A stretch of DNA of 64,000 nucleotides, from positions 691,145-755,144 of the forward strand of contig JADJBW010000001.1 in the NCBI GenBank assembly GCA_016703525.1, read 5' to 3'. Below the pieces are notes generated by a model, which saw only the letters and a program-made list of their open reading frames with translations, ran no database searches and was not told where the DNA came from. Both the position numbers and the translations under genes were made by a program. The stretch is from Actinomycetota bacterium. GTDB taxonomy: Bacteria > Actinomycetota > Acidimicrobiia > Acidimicrobiales > Microtrichaceae. Shown here piece after piece: positions 53,595-64,000 of this stretch (its first letter is position 1; every line of letters starts with the position of its first letter).

Positions 53595-56146
53595 CTAGAG
53601 CGAGCGGATCGCGTCGAGCGGTGGCTGGCGGCTCGCGTTCGCCGCCGGAGTCACGCAGGAAAGGACTCCGGCGACGAGACCGAGCACCGCGGTCGTGATC
53701 AGGGCAGCCGCGTCGATGACGGGGGTCGAGACGGCATCGAAGTCCAACAGTGCGATGAGCGGAAACGCCACGCCGACCCCGACGAGCAACCCGGTGACCA
53801 CGCCCTGAAATGCCATCAAGCCGGCCTCACCGACGACCGACCCGAACAGCTGTGCCCGGGTGGTGCCGATGGCGCGGGTGATTCCGAGCTCGCCGGAGCG
53901 TTCCCGCAACGACAGCGTCATCGTGTTCGCCAGGCCCACCAGGGCGATCACGACCGCCACCGCCAGGAGTGCGTTGATGAGGTTCAACACGTCGTCCACT
54001 GGTGACGTGTCCGCAGCGGTGTACTCGGCGGCGGTTTGCACCTCACCGAACCCGTTGGCGGCATCGGCGACGGCCTGCGTTGCAGCGTTCGATCCGTCGG
54101 TCACGACGTACATGGCCGCCGCACCGCGATCGTCTCCCGATGCTCCAGCGTCCAATCCGTCGGCGGTCTCGAGTGAGATCACCCCGTTCGTTGTGTCGAA
54201 GCCGGGAATCACGGCGGTGTAGGTCCCCACGACCTGCAAGTTGGTGTCCGCTCGCCCGGTTCGCACGACGACCACGTCGCCGACCTGTGGCTGTTCCGCG
54301 GCCGGTGCGTCGCCGTCGACGTAGGCCAGCATCTCGCCGGCGCCAAGCTGATCGAACGCGACTCCCGTTGCCTTGAGGTCGAATGCGGCGCTCAGATCGG
54401 ACGTGTCAAAAGTAGCCAGAGTGAACGGCTCGCCGCCCGACGACGCCTCTACCATGCGCAAACTCGCTAGCGACTCGACGGCTGTCACCTTGGTCATCTC
54501 TGCGGTGAGCGATGCGGGCACCGACCCGCTGATTTCGTTGTAGGGCGTGATCACCACGTCCGCGCGCAGATCGTCGCCGGCAGTACCGGAGGTGCTCGCG
54601 GTGACGGTCGCCCCGAGCACCGAGAACAGTGTGATCACGGCGACGCTGAGCATCACCGCGGTCGACGCGGCGGCGACGCGCCGGGGTGAACGCACCGCGT
54701 TGCGGGCGGAGAGGCGACCCACGGGGCCGCCAACCGCGGCGAACAGCGGCCGGGCCGCCCGACCGAGCACCGCCACGATGTCCTGCGCGGTCATCACCGC
54801 ACCGACCAACAAGCCGATGCTGGCGACCGCCACGATCGTCGCGTCGCCGGCACCGGCAACGATGACGGCCACCGACCCAACCAGCACCAACCAGCCCATC
54901 CACCGGGTCCGCCCGCGGGGCGTCGCCGCGTCCGTGGCGGAACGCAGCGCCTCGACCGGCGACACCCGGGTAGCCGTCACCGCGGCGCGCACCGCGGCGA
55001 GCATGGTCGTCAGCACCCCAACGGCCATCGTCGACACGATCACCGTCGTGGTCACCACCACCTCACCGTTGAACACCTCGATGCCGAACGCTCGGAACAA
55101 CGCTCGCAGCAACTCGACCACGCCGCGGCCGACCAGGCACGACACCGCTGCACTGAACAGACCGAGGAGCGATGCTTCGACCAGCGTCTGGCGGATCAGC
55201 TCGCCTCGCGTCGCCCCGATCGCGCGCGCCAACGCCAGCTCTCGCCGCCGTTGCGTCAGCGAGATCTGGAACGTGTTGGCGATGGTGAGGATCCCTACTG
55301 CTGTGGCCACACCGGTGAACACGCTCAGCAGGATCGAGAGGATGGTGCTTTGTGCCGAGCGCGCCGATCTCGTCGGCCGAGGCCGCCGCACCGGTCGCGA
55401 TCTCGACGTCCTGGTCGCCCAGCGACCCGAGCACCGACTCGGTGAGCTCCGATTGCGACCACCCGGACTCGCCTCCGACCAGGATTCGATTGGTCGTGGT
55501 GCCATCCCCAAACGCCGGGTTGGACGGGGCGAGCAGCACTGTCGTGCGCGACGGGCGGCGATCGGCGCCGCCGTAGGTCGCGGTGCCGACGACGGTCACA
55601 TCGACGAGCTCGGCGTCGGCCCCGAACCGGAGCTGGTCGCCCACTTCCACGTCAAAGGCGCGAGCCGTCGCTACGTCGAGCACGACGTCGTCATCGGCCA
55701 CCGGCGGCGACCCTTCGGCGAGGTCCCAGCTCGAGAGATCAGGCGTGGCGACCCACGAGGTGACTTCGTTCGCCGGCCCGCGGGCCTGGCCGATCACCGA
55801 CCCGTCCTCAGCCACGAGCTGGCCGGTCGCGTCGAATGACGGCTCCCGCCTCGGCAACTCCGGGAGCAGCAGCCACGGCGGTGACCAGCGAGGCGTCGAG
55901 CGTCCCGTCGTTCAGGTTCAGCCCCGGCGGGGTGCGCTGGCCGTCGGCCTGAGGGTCGGGCGCACCGGTCACCACGGCGTCGATCCCGGCGCGGGCCGAC
56001 GCCACGATCGCATCGTTTCCCTGACCGGCGGATTCGACCAGGGTCAGGGTGGCGTTCAGGAATGAGGCACTCAACACAATGCCGACGAAGGTCAGCACGT
56101 AGCGGCCTCGGCCGAGCCACAACGACCGTGCGGCGCGGCGGATCAC
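53595..56146 (-). CDS. ABC exporter permease with two FtsX/MacB domains, frameshifted
   Basis: Membrane protein of about 850 residues. N-terminus RRAARSLWLGRGRYVLTFVGI, an extracytoplasmic MacB_PCD domain, an FtsX domain (three helices, ending LRSATDAA), a second MacB_PCD and a second FtsX domain ending AIRSL. Indels at about 55855 and 55345 split the frame; the other 1900 bases are open. It exports or mobilises lipophilic or peptide substrates, or transmits force to the envelope. GTG 56146 overlaps the ATPase stop by 4 nt. Confidence 0.8.
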
Positions 56147-56957
56147 GACGTCTTCCCGGAATCGGCAACGGCTCGGCGCACGAGGTCGTCGCCCAACGAT
56201 CGCATTCGATCGAGCACGGCGTCCGCCGTCGGCGCGAGCAGGTCACCGTCCAGCCGACCATCGGCCATGAACACCACCCGATGGGTGTGCGCCGCGGCGT
56301 GCGGGTCGTGGGTGACCATCAGCACTGTCTGGCCGAACACGTCGGCGGCGCGACGCAGGTGTTCCAGCATCGTCGAGGAACTCTTCGAGTCGAGGGCGCC
56401 GGTGGGTTCGTCGGCGAACACGATGTCGGGCTCGGCCACGAGCGCACGCGCCACCGCGACACGCTGCTGTTGGCCGCCCGACAACTGACTCGGCAGCGCG
56501 TCGAGCTTGTCGCTGATGCCGAGCATGGCGAGCAGCTCGTCGAACCGGTCCGCGTCAGGTCGCCGACCGTCGAGATCGAGCGGGTAGGTGATGTTCTCTC
56601 GCACGGTGAGCGCCGGGAGCAGGTTGTAGCCCTGGAAGATGAAGCCGACCTTGGTTCGTCGCAGCAAGGTGAGCTGTTTGTCGGAGAGTCCGGCCAGGTC
56701 GGTGGACCCAATCGGCGCGGAGCCTGACGACAGCCGGTCGAGCCCCTGGCTACGCGGTTGAGCAGGGTCGACTTGCCCGACCCCGACGGGGCCCACATCA
56801 CCGCGGTGAACCGTCCGGCGTCGAACGAGACGGTCACGTCGTCGAGGGCTCGAACCGCTCGCTCGCCCCCGCCGTACACCTTCACTGCGTGGACTGCGGC
56901 GGCGGCCGCCTCGTTCGGGGTCGCCGGGGTCGCGTCGATCTGATCGCTCAAAGGCAT
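56143..56957 (-). CDS. MacB/LolD-type ABC ATPase, frameshifted
   Basis: Cytoplasmic ATPase of about 270 residues. Walker A SGSGKSTLLN lies in the upstream frame. The rest lies in the other: FQGYNLLPALTV Q-loop, signature LSGGQQQRVAVARAL, Walker B FADEPTGALDS and VTHDPHAAAH. The frames join near 56757. It pairs with the permease downstream. ATG 56957. The intergenic region to the response regulator carries direct repeats that could be its control site. Confidence 0.82.
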
Positions 56958-56999
56958 GTCGTCAGCATCGACACCCCGGCTGGAGGGGGCGTGGGCATC

Positions 57000-57069
57000 G
57001 GCTGGAGGTTTCCTGGAGGCAGCGCACGGTGCGATCGGTCTTCAAGCAATCTCCAGGTTCCATCCAGCC
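57000..57069. promoter_or_regulatory. candidate response-regulator operator: direct repeats in inverted arms
   Basis: CTGGAGG-TTTC-CTGGAGG (57001-57018) is an 11-bp-spaced direct repeat of the OmpR/PhoB type. At 57051-57069 the complement strand reads CTGGATG-GAAC-CTGGAG, the same arrangement reversed. The two 19-base arms are near-complementary. It lies between the ABC ATPase (leftward) and the response regulator (rightward). Confidence 0.55.
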
Positions 57070-57797
57070 GTTTAGCAGCACCGACTGGCAGGCTGAAGCC
57101 ATAACCGGTGGATCCCATCGCACCCCGCGAGTCCTGGTGGTCGACGACGAGGAGAACATCTCGTTCCTGGTGGCGTCGGCACTGCGGGTCGACGGCTGCG
57201 AGGTGCGCACCGCGGGATCGGGCGCCGAGGCGTTGAACGAGGCGGAGTTGTTCGGTCCCGACGTGGTCGTCCTCGACGTGATGCTGCCCGACATGGAGGG
57301 GTTCGACGTGTTGCGCCGGCTACGGAACTCCGGCAACGACGCTCCCGTGCTGTTCCTGACCGCCCGGACGACCACCGCGGATCGGGTCCGTGGTCTCACC
57401 GCTGGCGGCGACGACTACATCGTCAAGCCGTTCGCCCTGGAGGAGTTGGTGGCCCGCGTCCAGGTCGCACTGCGGCGTGCCGGGGCGCTGGACACGTCGT
57501 CGCGGTTCCAGGTCCACGACTTGGTGATGGACGACGAAGCCCACCGTGTGTGGCGCGATGGCACCGAAGCCCACCTGTCGGCCACGGAGTACAAGCTGTT
57601 GCGCTGTCTGCTCACCAACGCCGGTCGGGTCGCGACCTGGCCAGATCCTCGATCACGTCTGGCAGTACGACTTCGACGGCGAGTCCGCGATCATCGAGTC
57701 GTTCATCAGCAACCTCCGCAAGAAGGTCGATCGGGACGAGCCGAAGCTGATCCACACCAGCCGCGGCGTAGGCTACAGCCTACGTGAGCCTGCGTGA
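57029..57797 (+). CDS. OmpR-family response regulator, frameshifted near its end
   Basis: DNA-binding regulator of about 250 residues. The receiver has the acidic pocket VLVVDDEENI, phospho-acceptor Asp in VVLDVMLPDMEG, Thr in LFLTAR and Lys in IVKPF. The winged helix begins DGTEAHLSATEYKLLR. The frame shifts at about 57640 to reach the natural end ILDHVWQYDFDG, HTSRGVGYSLREPA at 57797. The start is unsure: GTG 57029 would put the operator repeat inside the gene, so the real start probably lies after 57069. It overlaps the sensor kinase start by 4 nt. Confidence 0.82.
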
Positions 57798-59160
57798 GCG
57801 TACGGGCCCGCCTCGCCATCGGCGCTGGCACGCTGGTGCTGACCCTGGCCGGTGCAGCCGGCATCACCGCGGTCACCCAACGCGATTACCTGTTCGGCCA
57901 GATCGACGCCCAACTCGAATCACTGTCGGGCAACGCCGTCGCAGTGCTAGCCCGCACGACGGACCGGACGGGACCGCCCACCGGGTCGCCGACGGGACCA
58001 CAGACCGGACCGCCGGCTGTCCTCAACGACGTGTACGTCGGAATCATCGAACTCGATAGCTCCCTGACCACAGTGGATGCGCCGACAAACGACCCCGATC
58101 TGCGGCCGAACGTCGATCTGCCCTACCCGACCGAGCCGGCGACTCGACCGAGCGCCGCCGGGAGCGCAGCTCGAATGAGGGTCCTCACAACGCCGCTTGG
58201 CGATGGCCGCCACGCGGTCCTCGCGATCTCGACCAGAGCGGCCGACGAGACTTTCGGGCGCCTCACGCTCACTCTGGCAGCCGCAGGCGCGGCCGTGTTG
58301 TCGGTCATGGCGTTGATCTGGTCGTGGGTGATCCGGCTGGGGTTGCTACCGATCATGCGGATGACAGAAGCGGCGGACGCGATCAGGCGGAGCCACTGAT
58401 CGCCGGGTCCCGACACGAGGACCCGGACCGAGGCCGACCGCCTCGGCTCCGCACTCAACACGATGATCGACGCGACCCAAGCAAGCGAGACCCGCCTGCG
58501 CCAGTTCGTCGCCGACGCCGCCCACGAACTTCGCACACCGCTCACCACCCTGCAGGGCTACAGCGCCCTGCACGCCCGCGATGCTCATCTTGCAGGGACG
58601 CCACTCGGGGACTCGTTGCGCCGGATCCACAGCGAGGCCGAGCGGATGACCCGAATCGTCGACGACCTCCAACTCCTGGCCAATCTTGACGAGCAGCGGA
58701 ATTGGTACGGACCCCGGTTGACCTGGGCGCGATCGTTCGGGACCAGGCGGCCGATATCGCGGTCGTCGTGCCAGACCGACCGTTGACGCTCACCGTCGAA
58801 AACGACGCCGTGGTGGAGGGCGACCCGCACCGCCTTGCCCAGGCCGTGGCCGCGTTCACCGCCAACGCGCTTCGCCATACGCCGGCGGGCACGCCGCTCG
58901 AGTTGATCGCCGTGAAGGTGCCCGGGCGTGTTCGTGTCGAGGTCGTCGACCGCGCCCGGCATCGACCCAGGCACCTCCCGCATCTGTTCGATCGCTTCTA
59001 CCGAGCCGATGCCGGTCGCACCCGCAAAGCCGGCGGATCCGGACTCGGGCTGTCGATCGTCGCAGCGATCATCGAGGCGCACAACGGCACCTGCGGCGCG
59101 TCCTCGTCGCCGGACGGCTCTGCGTTCTGGTTCGAGGTTCCCGTCGCGAACGTTGGATGA
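57794..59160 (+). CDS. sensor histidine kinase, frameshifted
   Basis: Membrane sensor of about 455 residues. Helix 1 is at about 7-27, an extracytoplasmic sensor of about 130 residues follows, then helix 2 and a HAMP segment. The H-box is DAAHELRTPLTTLQGY, the N-box FTANALRHTPAG and the G2 box GGSGLGLSIV. Indels at about 58395, 58697 and around 58965-58980 break the frame. GTG 57794 overlaps the regulator stop. Signal unknown; the flanking ABC exporters suggest envelope stress or antimicrobial peptides. Confidence 0.82.
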
Positions 59161-59188
59161 CCGAGGTTGGCCTGCCACGGTTTCGGCC

Positions 59189-60423
59189 TCAGTCCGCTCG
59201 GAGCGCTTCGGTCGGCGACAAACGCGCTGCGCGCATGGCGGGGTAGAGCCCGGCGACCGCACCGATGAGAATCGCGGCACCGAACCCGCCGATCACCGCG
59301 ACAAACGGCACGATGATCCGCCAACCCTCGACAGTTGAGTACGCCGCCGTGACCGCGGCGCCGAGTGAGACGCCGACCACCCCGCCGATGGCGCCGAGCA
59401 CCAGCGACTCGGTCAGAAACTGGAGTCGGATGTGGCGGCGGGTCGCGCCGATCGAGCGCCGGAGCCCGATCTCGCCGCGCCGCTCGATCACGCCCATCAC
59501 CATCACGTTGGCGATTCCGATCCCGCCGACGACCAGCGCCACCAGACCCAGACCCAAGAAGAGCGAAGTGAACGCTCCCTCGGCCGCGGCCTGCGCTTCG
59601 AGCACATCCGATGGCCGGGTCACCTCGACCTCCTCGGGGTTCTCCGGGTCGATGGTGGACGGCAGGATGTCACGGGTCGCGACCACCGCACCCTCAGCCG
59701 TTCGCAGGTACATCGTGGTCGTCTCCAGGTCGTCTTCGAGGTACGCCTCCGCGGCGACCCGCGGGACGAGGACCGACCGGTTGATATCCTCGGCAAGCGG
59801 GAACGGCTCCATCACGCCGACGACCTGGACTGGCCGATCGCCGATGTAGACGACCTGTGGTTCGCCCACTTCGCTGATTCCCAACCGTTCCGCGGCGACC
59901 GAGCCGAGCACCGCCACGGGGTAGTCGTCGGCTTCGGTGTCGAGAGAGCGTCCGTCGGCCATCGACCCGCCGAGCGTGTCGAGCAGGCCCGGCTCGGCCG
60001 CCAGCACGCTCAACGCTCCGGTCTCGGTGTCGGGGATGAGGTCGTTGCGGTAGACGCCCGATGAAAGCTCGGCGACTGCGGTGACGGCTTCGACGGTCGG
60101 CAGGCGTCGCGCCATCGCGACCGCAGTATCGGGAAGGGTCGAATCGCCGACGCCGAAGCCGTCCCCGGGCGTGACGGTCAACAGGTTGGTCCCCAGCGCA
60201 TCGAGCTGGTCCAACAGGTCGGACTTCGACGACTCCGATAGGCCGAGCACGCCGACCAACGACGCGATGCCGATCGAAATACCGAGAACCGACAGTGAAG
60301 CGCGGACCTTGCGGGCGCGCAGCCCGCCGACCGCGACCCGAACCACGTCCGAGGCCCGCAGTCGGCTCCGATCCGCCGCGCCCGCCGACTGGTCCGACGT
60401 CTCAGGTGAGTCGACGACCGCGG

Positions 60424-60427
<4 letters not shown>
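59189..60427 (-). CDS. MacB-type ABC exporter permease
   Basis: Intact membrane protein of 412 residues: one helix after a cytoplasmic tail (KVRASLSVLGISIGIASLVGVL), an extracytoplasmic MacB_PCD domain (about 60-270) and a C-terminal FtsX domain with three helices (GGIGIANVMVMGVIERRGEIGL, the conserved block). It works with the ATPase and adaptor upstream. Its ATG overlaps the ATPase stop by 4 nt. Confidence 0.9.
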
Positions 60428-61103
<676 letters not shown>

Positions 61104-61107
<4 letters not shown>

Positions 61108-63086
61108 GTCGGCACCGCGACCGTCTGGCCGGCGTCGAGCCCGTCACCGGAGATCTCGACGAACGCGTCGGCGTACATGCCCGTCTCGACTCCCACCAGC
61201 TTCGACGACGATCCGTCGACGACTTCAACCGCGTACCCACCCTCGACGAGTGACACGAGCGAGCTGACGGGCACGACCAGCACGTCGGCGGCCAGTTCGT
61301 CGACGACCTTGACCGTCACCGAGGCGCCGATCCAGATCTCCGAGACCGCCTCGTCGGGCACCAGGGTGACCTCGACCCATCGATCACCGGTTTCCTTGTC
61401 CTCGACCGGCACACTGCCGATCACCGAGACGGTGGCCGAAACGGTCGAGTCGTCGGGCAACTCGACCGTCACGGTCGCGCCCTCCTCGACCTTGGCCCGG
61501 TCCTCGAGCGGCAGCTCCGCGATCACCCGCTGGGTCGTCGTCAACGTGACCTCCGCTGTTGGGACGCCCGCAGCCACCGTTGAGATCGGCGTTACCGTGG
61601 CCAGATCGGCGGGACTGGTGTCGGCGATAGCCGCTCGGGTTCAATGCCCGTTGACCACGACTCGATCTGAATCGGCCCGGGCATCACCACCACATCGCGA
61701 GCCCTCACCTCGCCGGTGATGGGCAACGAACGGCTTGCCTGCCAGGACCGGACCGCGGCCTGCGTCGCACCGTCGAAGGCCGAGGTGACCGACAACCCGT
61801 CGCCGAACCCGAGGGCGATCAGATTCGCTTGCACCTGGGCCACGTCGTTGCCCCTGGTCGCCAGCCCGAAGGTCCGGACCTGCGGCTCAGTGCCGTAGTA
61901 ACGCGGGCGCGGTCGCAGAATCCAACAACTCGGGGTACTGGACCCGGGCGAGGGCGACCGGCGATCCTGAACTGCGCGCCGATGCCTCTGCCGACTCGAG
62001 CTCCTCGGAGGTCGACCCGTCGAGCACGTCGGCGAGTTTGGCTCGCGCCGACTCGACGCTGGCTCTTGCCTCGTCGATGGCTCGGGGCTCGGCGCCCGCT
62101 AGCAACTCGTCGAGCGATGCCTCAGCCGAGGCGAGGTCGGCTTGTGCCTTGGTGAGCGAGATGTCCGAAGCCGGTGCGACCTTGTTCGCCTGCGCGGCCT
62201 CTGCTGAGGCCAGACCGGCCTCGGCGCTGCGCTTGGTCGCGATGGCGTTGTCTGATGCGGTCTGGGAGCTGATCAGCTTCTGGGTGACGGCCACGATCGT
62301 GTCGGGATCGCCGGCGGCGAGCGCGTCACCGACCGCGCCGTTGAGCTGGTCCAGTTGGAAGCGGGTCAACGGCAGCGCGCCGGCTCCGCACACATCGAGC
62401 GGCACGACCGTCAGGTCGCAGTACTCGGCGTGTGCGCTCAGGAGCGAGGTCCATGTGGTGACCGTGGCGTTGTCGGCGCTCACCAACGTCGCGGACGCCT
62501 GGGCGACCTGTTGCGCGGCGGCGGCTCGGTCGGCCGCCGAGGCGCCCGCCTCGAGGTCGTCGAGCGCCTTGCGGGCTGACGCCACCTTGGACTCCGAGGC
62601 GGTCAGCTCGGACCGGGTCGGCGGTTCGAGGAGGTCGTCGAGTTTGGTTCGGGCCGACACCAGCGCGGCGTACGCCGATGCCCGGTCGCCCGGATCGGCG
62701 CCGCGTTGCGCCTTGGCGAGGTCCGACTGGCTCTTGGCCAGCTGCGACTCGCCCGCAGCTATGTCCGAGACGGCTTTCGCCACCTCGGTGGCATCGGGCT
62801 CATCGCTGATGAGGTACACCGTGTCGCCTCGTTCGACGACGGACCCCTCCGCCGGGAGCGACACGATCGTCCCTGTGTCCGCCGCTATCAGCGTGCGGGA
62901 GTCGGCCAACTCGAGGTTGCCGTCGATGTCTGTGAATTGGGCCAGGTCTTTTCGGACCACCTCGACCGCTGTCTCCGAAGACAGCGACGCGCTGGACTGG
63001 TCGGCCGTCTCGTGTCCAGGTGACGACGTGCAGGCGCTCAGACTGATCAGGCCCACGGCTGCGGTCACCCGCCGCCAGCTGCTCAT
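61104..63086 (-). CDS. HlyD-type periplasmic adaptor lipoprotein with peptidoglycan-binding domain, frameshifted
   Basis: Lipoprotein of about 660 residues (lipobox SLSACT). A biotinyl-lipoyl-like start (GTIVSLPAEGSVVERGDTVY) is followed by a long Ala/Ser/Glu-rich helical hairpin (about 85-370). A peptidoglycan-binding type 1 domain (QVQANLIALGFGDGLSVT, FDGATQAAVRSWQ) comes next, then a beta-barrel with HlyD-like VPVSSLV. Frames change at about 61900 and 61640. It bridges the exporter to the cell wall. ATG 63086 overlaps the upstream lipoprotein stop. Confidence 0.82.
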
Positions 63087-63718
63087 GACCCACCGCCCGG
63101 CGTTGTCGATGCACCTTGATCGCCCGATCCGCCCGGCACGGGCAGGTTGACCTGGTCCTGGCAGATCTCGAAGGCCGCCCGCTGATAAGGCGGATCGTCG
63201 GTCCGGCCGACCGCCACCGTCCCCGGTGGACCGCCGGTGCCGATCTGTGGATCCTCGAAGTCAAGCACACCGTTGTCCCGCATGCACTGGGCGAACTCCA
63301 GTAGACGATCCTGCGCATCGGGGTCGTCAGCGAACGGACCGCCCCCGAGTGTCGTGCCGTCGAGCAACTCACCGCACTCCTCGATGGCCTGCTCGAACGC
63401 CGGGTCCTGCGGGTCGACACCGGTCTCGGTCATCGCTTGGAAGTCGAACGACGCCGTGCCGTCGGCCGAGACGACAGGATCCGGAAAGTCGGGCACACCG
63501 TTGGTCCGCATGCACTCCGCCACCTCAAGTAAGGAGGCGTCGCCGTCGGCGCCGTCGCCGGCACCGGCCGACGCCGCATCATCGGTCGCGGCTTGTGCAC
63601 TCCCATCCAGCGAGGCAAGGTCGGTCGACGCCGCCTCGTCACCGCCGCATGCGGTAGCTCCGATCAACAACAATCCGGCGATGGCAAACGCGCCGACTCC
63701 TTGAGCTCGAAAGATCAT
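63083..63718 (-). CDS. lipoprotein with twin ECMR-type motifs
   Basis: Secreted lipoprotein of 211 residues (lipobox IGATAC). Two related segments, AECMRTNGVPDFPDP and AQCMRDNGVLDFEDP, show it is built from a repeated Cys-containing unit; each unit has a second Cys further on (IEECGEL, FEICQDQ). This pattern is common in unnamed lipoproteins next to MacB-type operons. Function unknown; it may bind the exported ligand or sense envelope state. The ATG at 63718 has GGAGG upstream. Confidence 0.7.
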   Translation of the reverse strand: MIFRAQGVGAFAIAGLLLIGATACGGDEAASTDLASLDGSAQAATDDAASAGAGDGADGDASLLEVAECMRTNGVPDFPDPVVSADGTASFDFQAMTETGVDPQDPAFEQAIEECGELLDGTTLGGGPFADDPDAQDRLLEFAQCMRDNGVLDFEDPQIGTGGPPGTVAVGRTDDPPYQRAAFEICQDQVNLPVPGGSGDQGASTTPGGGS

Positions 63719-63940
63719 GACGGCCTCCGTGGTCGTTTGAACGCAGCCCTCGATGGCCTGCCCCACCACTCTGGGGGTCACGCCTCGAAGGGCCCTCAAT
63801 GCAAACTGGAGATCAGCTGGGGAATGGGGTTCGCCCTTTGGCAGTGCCCCTGGCTCGGTAGGGAGTCGAGGGCGATCTTCGACGCGATCGACCCACTCCG
63901 ACCGCGACTCGTTCGGCCGGAGATCAACCCGCAACATCGG
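63719..63940. other. intergenic, no gene recognised
   Basis: Upstream region of the leftward exporter operon. No convincing frame or motif on either strand. Confidence 0.35.
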
Positions 63941-64000
63941 TGAGCCGCCTCGACGCCGAACTCAACCTCACCGCTCCCCACGGAGTCGACATACCCCTCG
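63941..64000 (+). CDS. start of an unidentified protein (partial)
   Basis: A GTG at 63941 opens a frame reading SRLDAELNLTAPHGVDIPL to the right edge. The amphipathic, protein-like pattern makes a gene start possible, but 20 residues do not allow a name and no strong ribosome site precedes it. Confidence 0.3.

Overview
The window is high-GC DNA with many GTG starts, 4-nt ATGA/GTGA gene overlaps, lipobox lipoproteins, LAxTG-type sortase signals and no rRNA. This suggests an actinobacterium, possibly of the Acidimicrobiia; that placement is my inference from gene content and was not tested. Several genes are broken by single-base indels, often in short C or G runs and often in compensating pairs. 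Together with a poly-G block at about 46.9-47.0 kb, this points to sequence or assembly error as much as to real gene decay. Such genes are typed CDS where the protein family is otherwise complete, with the frameshift noted.

Layout. 0-6.7 kb: an alpha/beta hydrolase, a VWA lipoprotein, an SGNH esterase, a double glycosyltransferase and a polysaccharide deacetylase. 6.6-15.5 kb: a coupled leftward operon of a 12-repeat Ig-like/propeller surface protein, MoxR ATPase, DUF58 protein and a TgpA-like membrane protein whose transglutaminase triad is lost. 15.8-17.6 kb: two paralogous Thr-rich surface proteins with LATTG/LAVTG sorting signals. 17.7-31.5 kb: an exopolysaccharide locus with two divergent arms. 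The left arm holds asparagine synthase, a heparinase-like protein, a glycosyltransferase, WecB and a GH5 lipoprotein. The right arm holds WecG/TagA, a Wzz/BY-kinase-like protein with a degenerate P-loop, a Wzy-like ligase/polymerase, a Wzx flippase and a CgeB-like glycosyltransferase. 31.5-40.2 kb: housekeeping and catabolic genes (PhzF, ABM monooxygenase, TetR, acyl-CoA dehydrogenase, MpaB-family oxygenase, a polar amino-acid ABC transporter, GH3 glucosidase).

40.25-43.7 kb is an arsenic-resistance island. ArsR, a permease and a small thioredoxin point right; ArsC, an aquaglyceroporin and an ArsR-ArsC fusion point left. 43.9-47.5 kb is accessory DNA: a VapBC module, a methyltransferase remnant, two hypothetical genes, a DUF3800 gene, and a tyrosine integrase whose N-terminus is cut at the 3' half of a tRNA-Leu(UAA), an attachment-site scar. 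47.9-53.6 kb: a TetR-headed cluster with an SMT-like methyltransferase, cytochrome P450, serine hydrolase, pirin and DoxX proteins. 53.6-63.7 kb: two MacB-type ABC exporters flanking a two-component system, with a peptidoglycan-binding adaptor lipoprotein and a Cys-motif lipoprotein. PhoB/OmpR-like direct repeats lie in the divergent promoter.

The main theme is envelope and surface: polysaccharide synthesis, export and trimming, surface proteins, and envelope-sensing exporters. Accessory arsenic, toxin-antitoxin and integrase genes are inserted between. I did not find a clearly undescribed defence or biosynthetic system. The most unusual items are the catalytically dead TgpA-like protein, the kinase-dead Wzz, the self-paralogous double glycosyltransferase, the ArsR-ArsC fusion island, and the integrase/tRNA junction.
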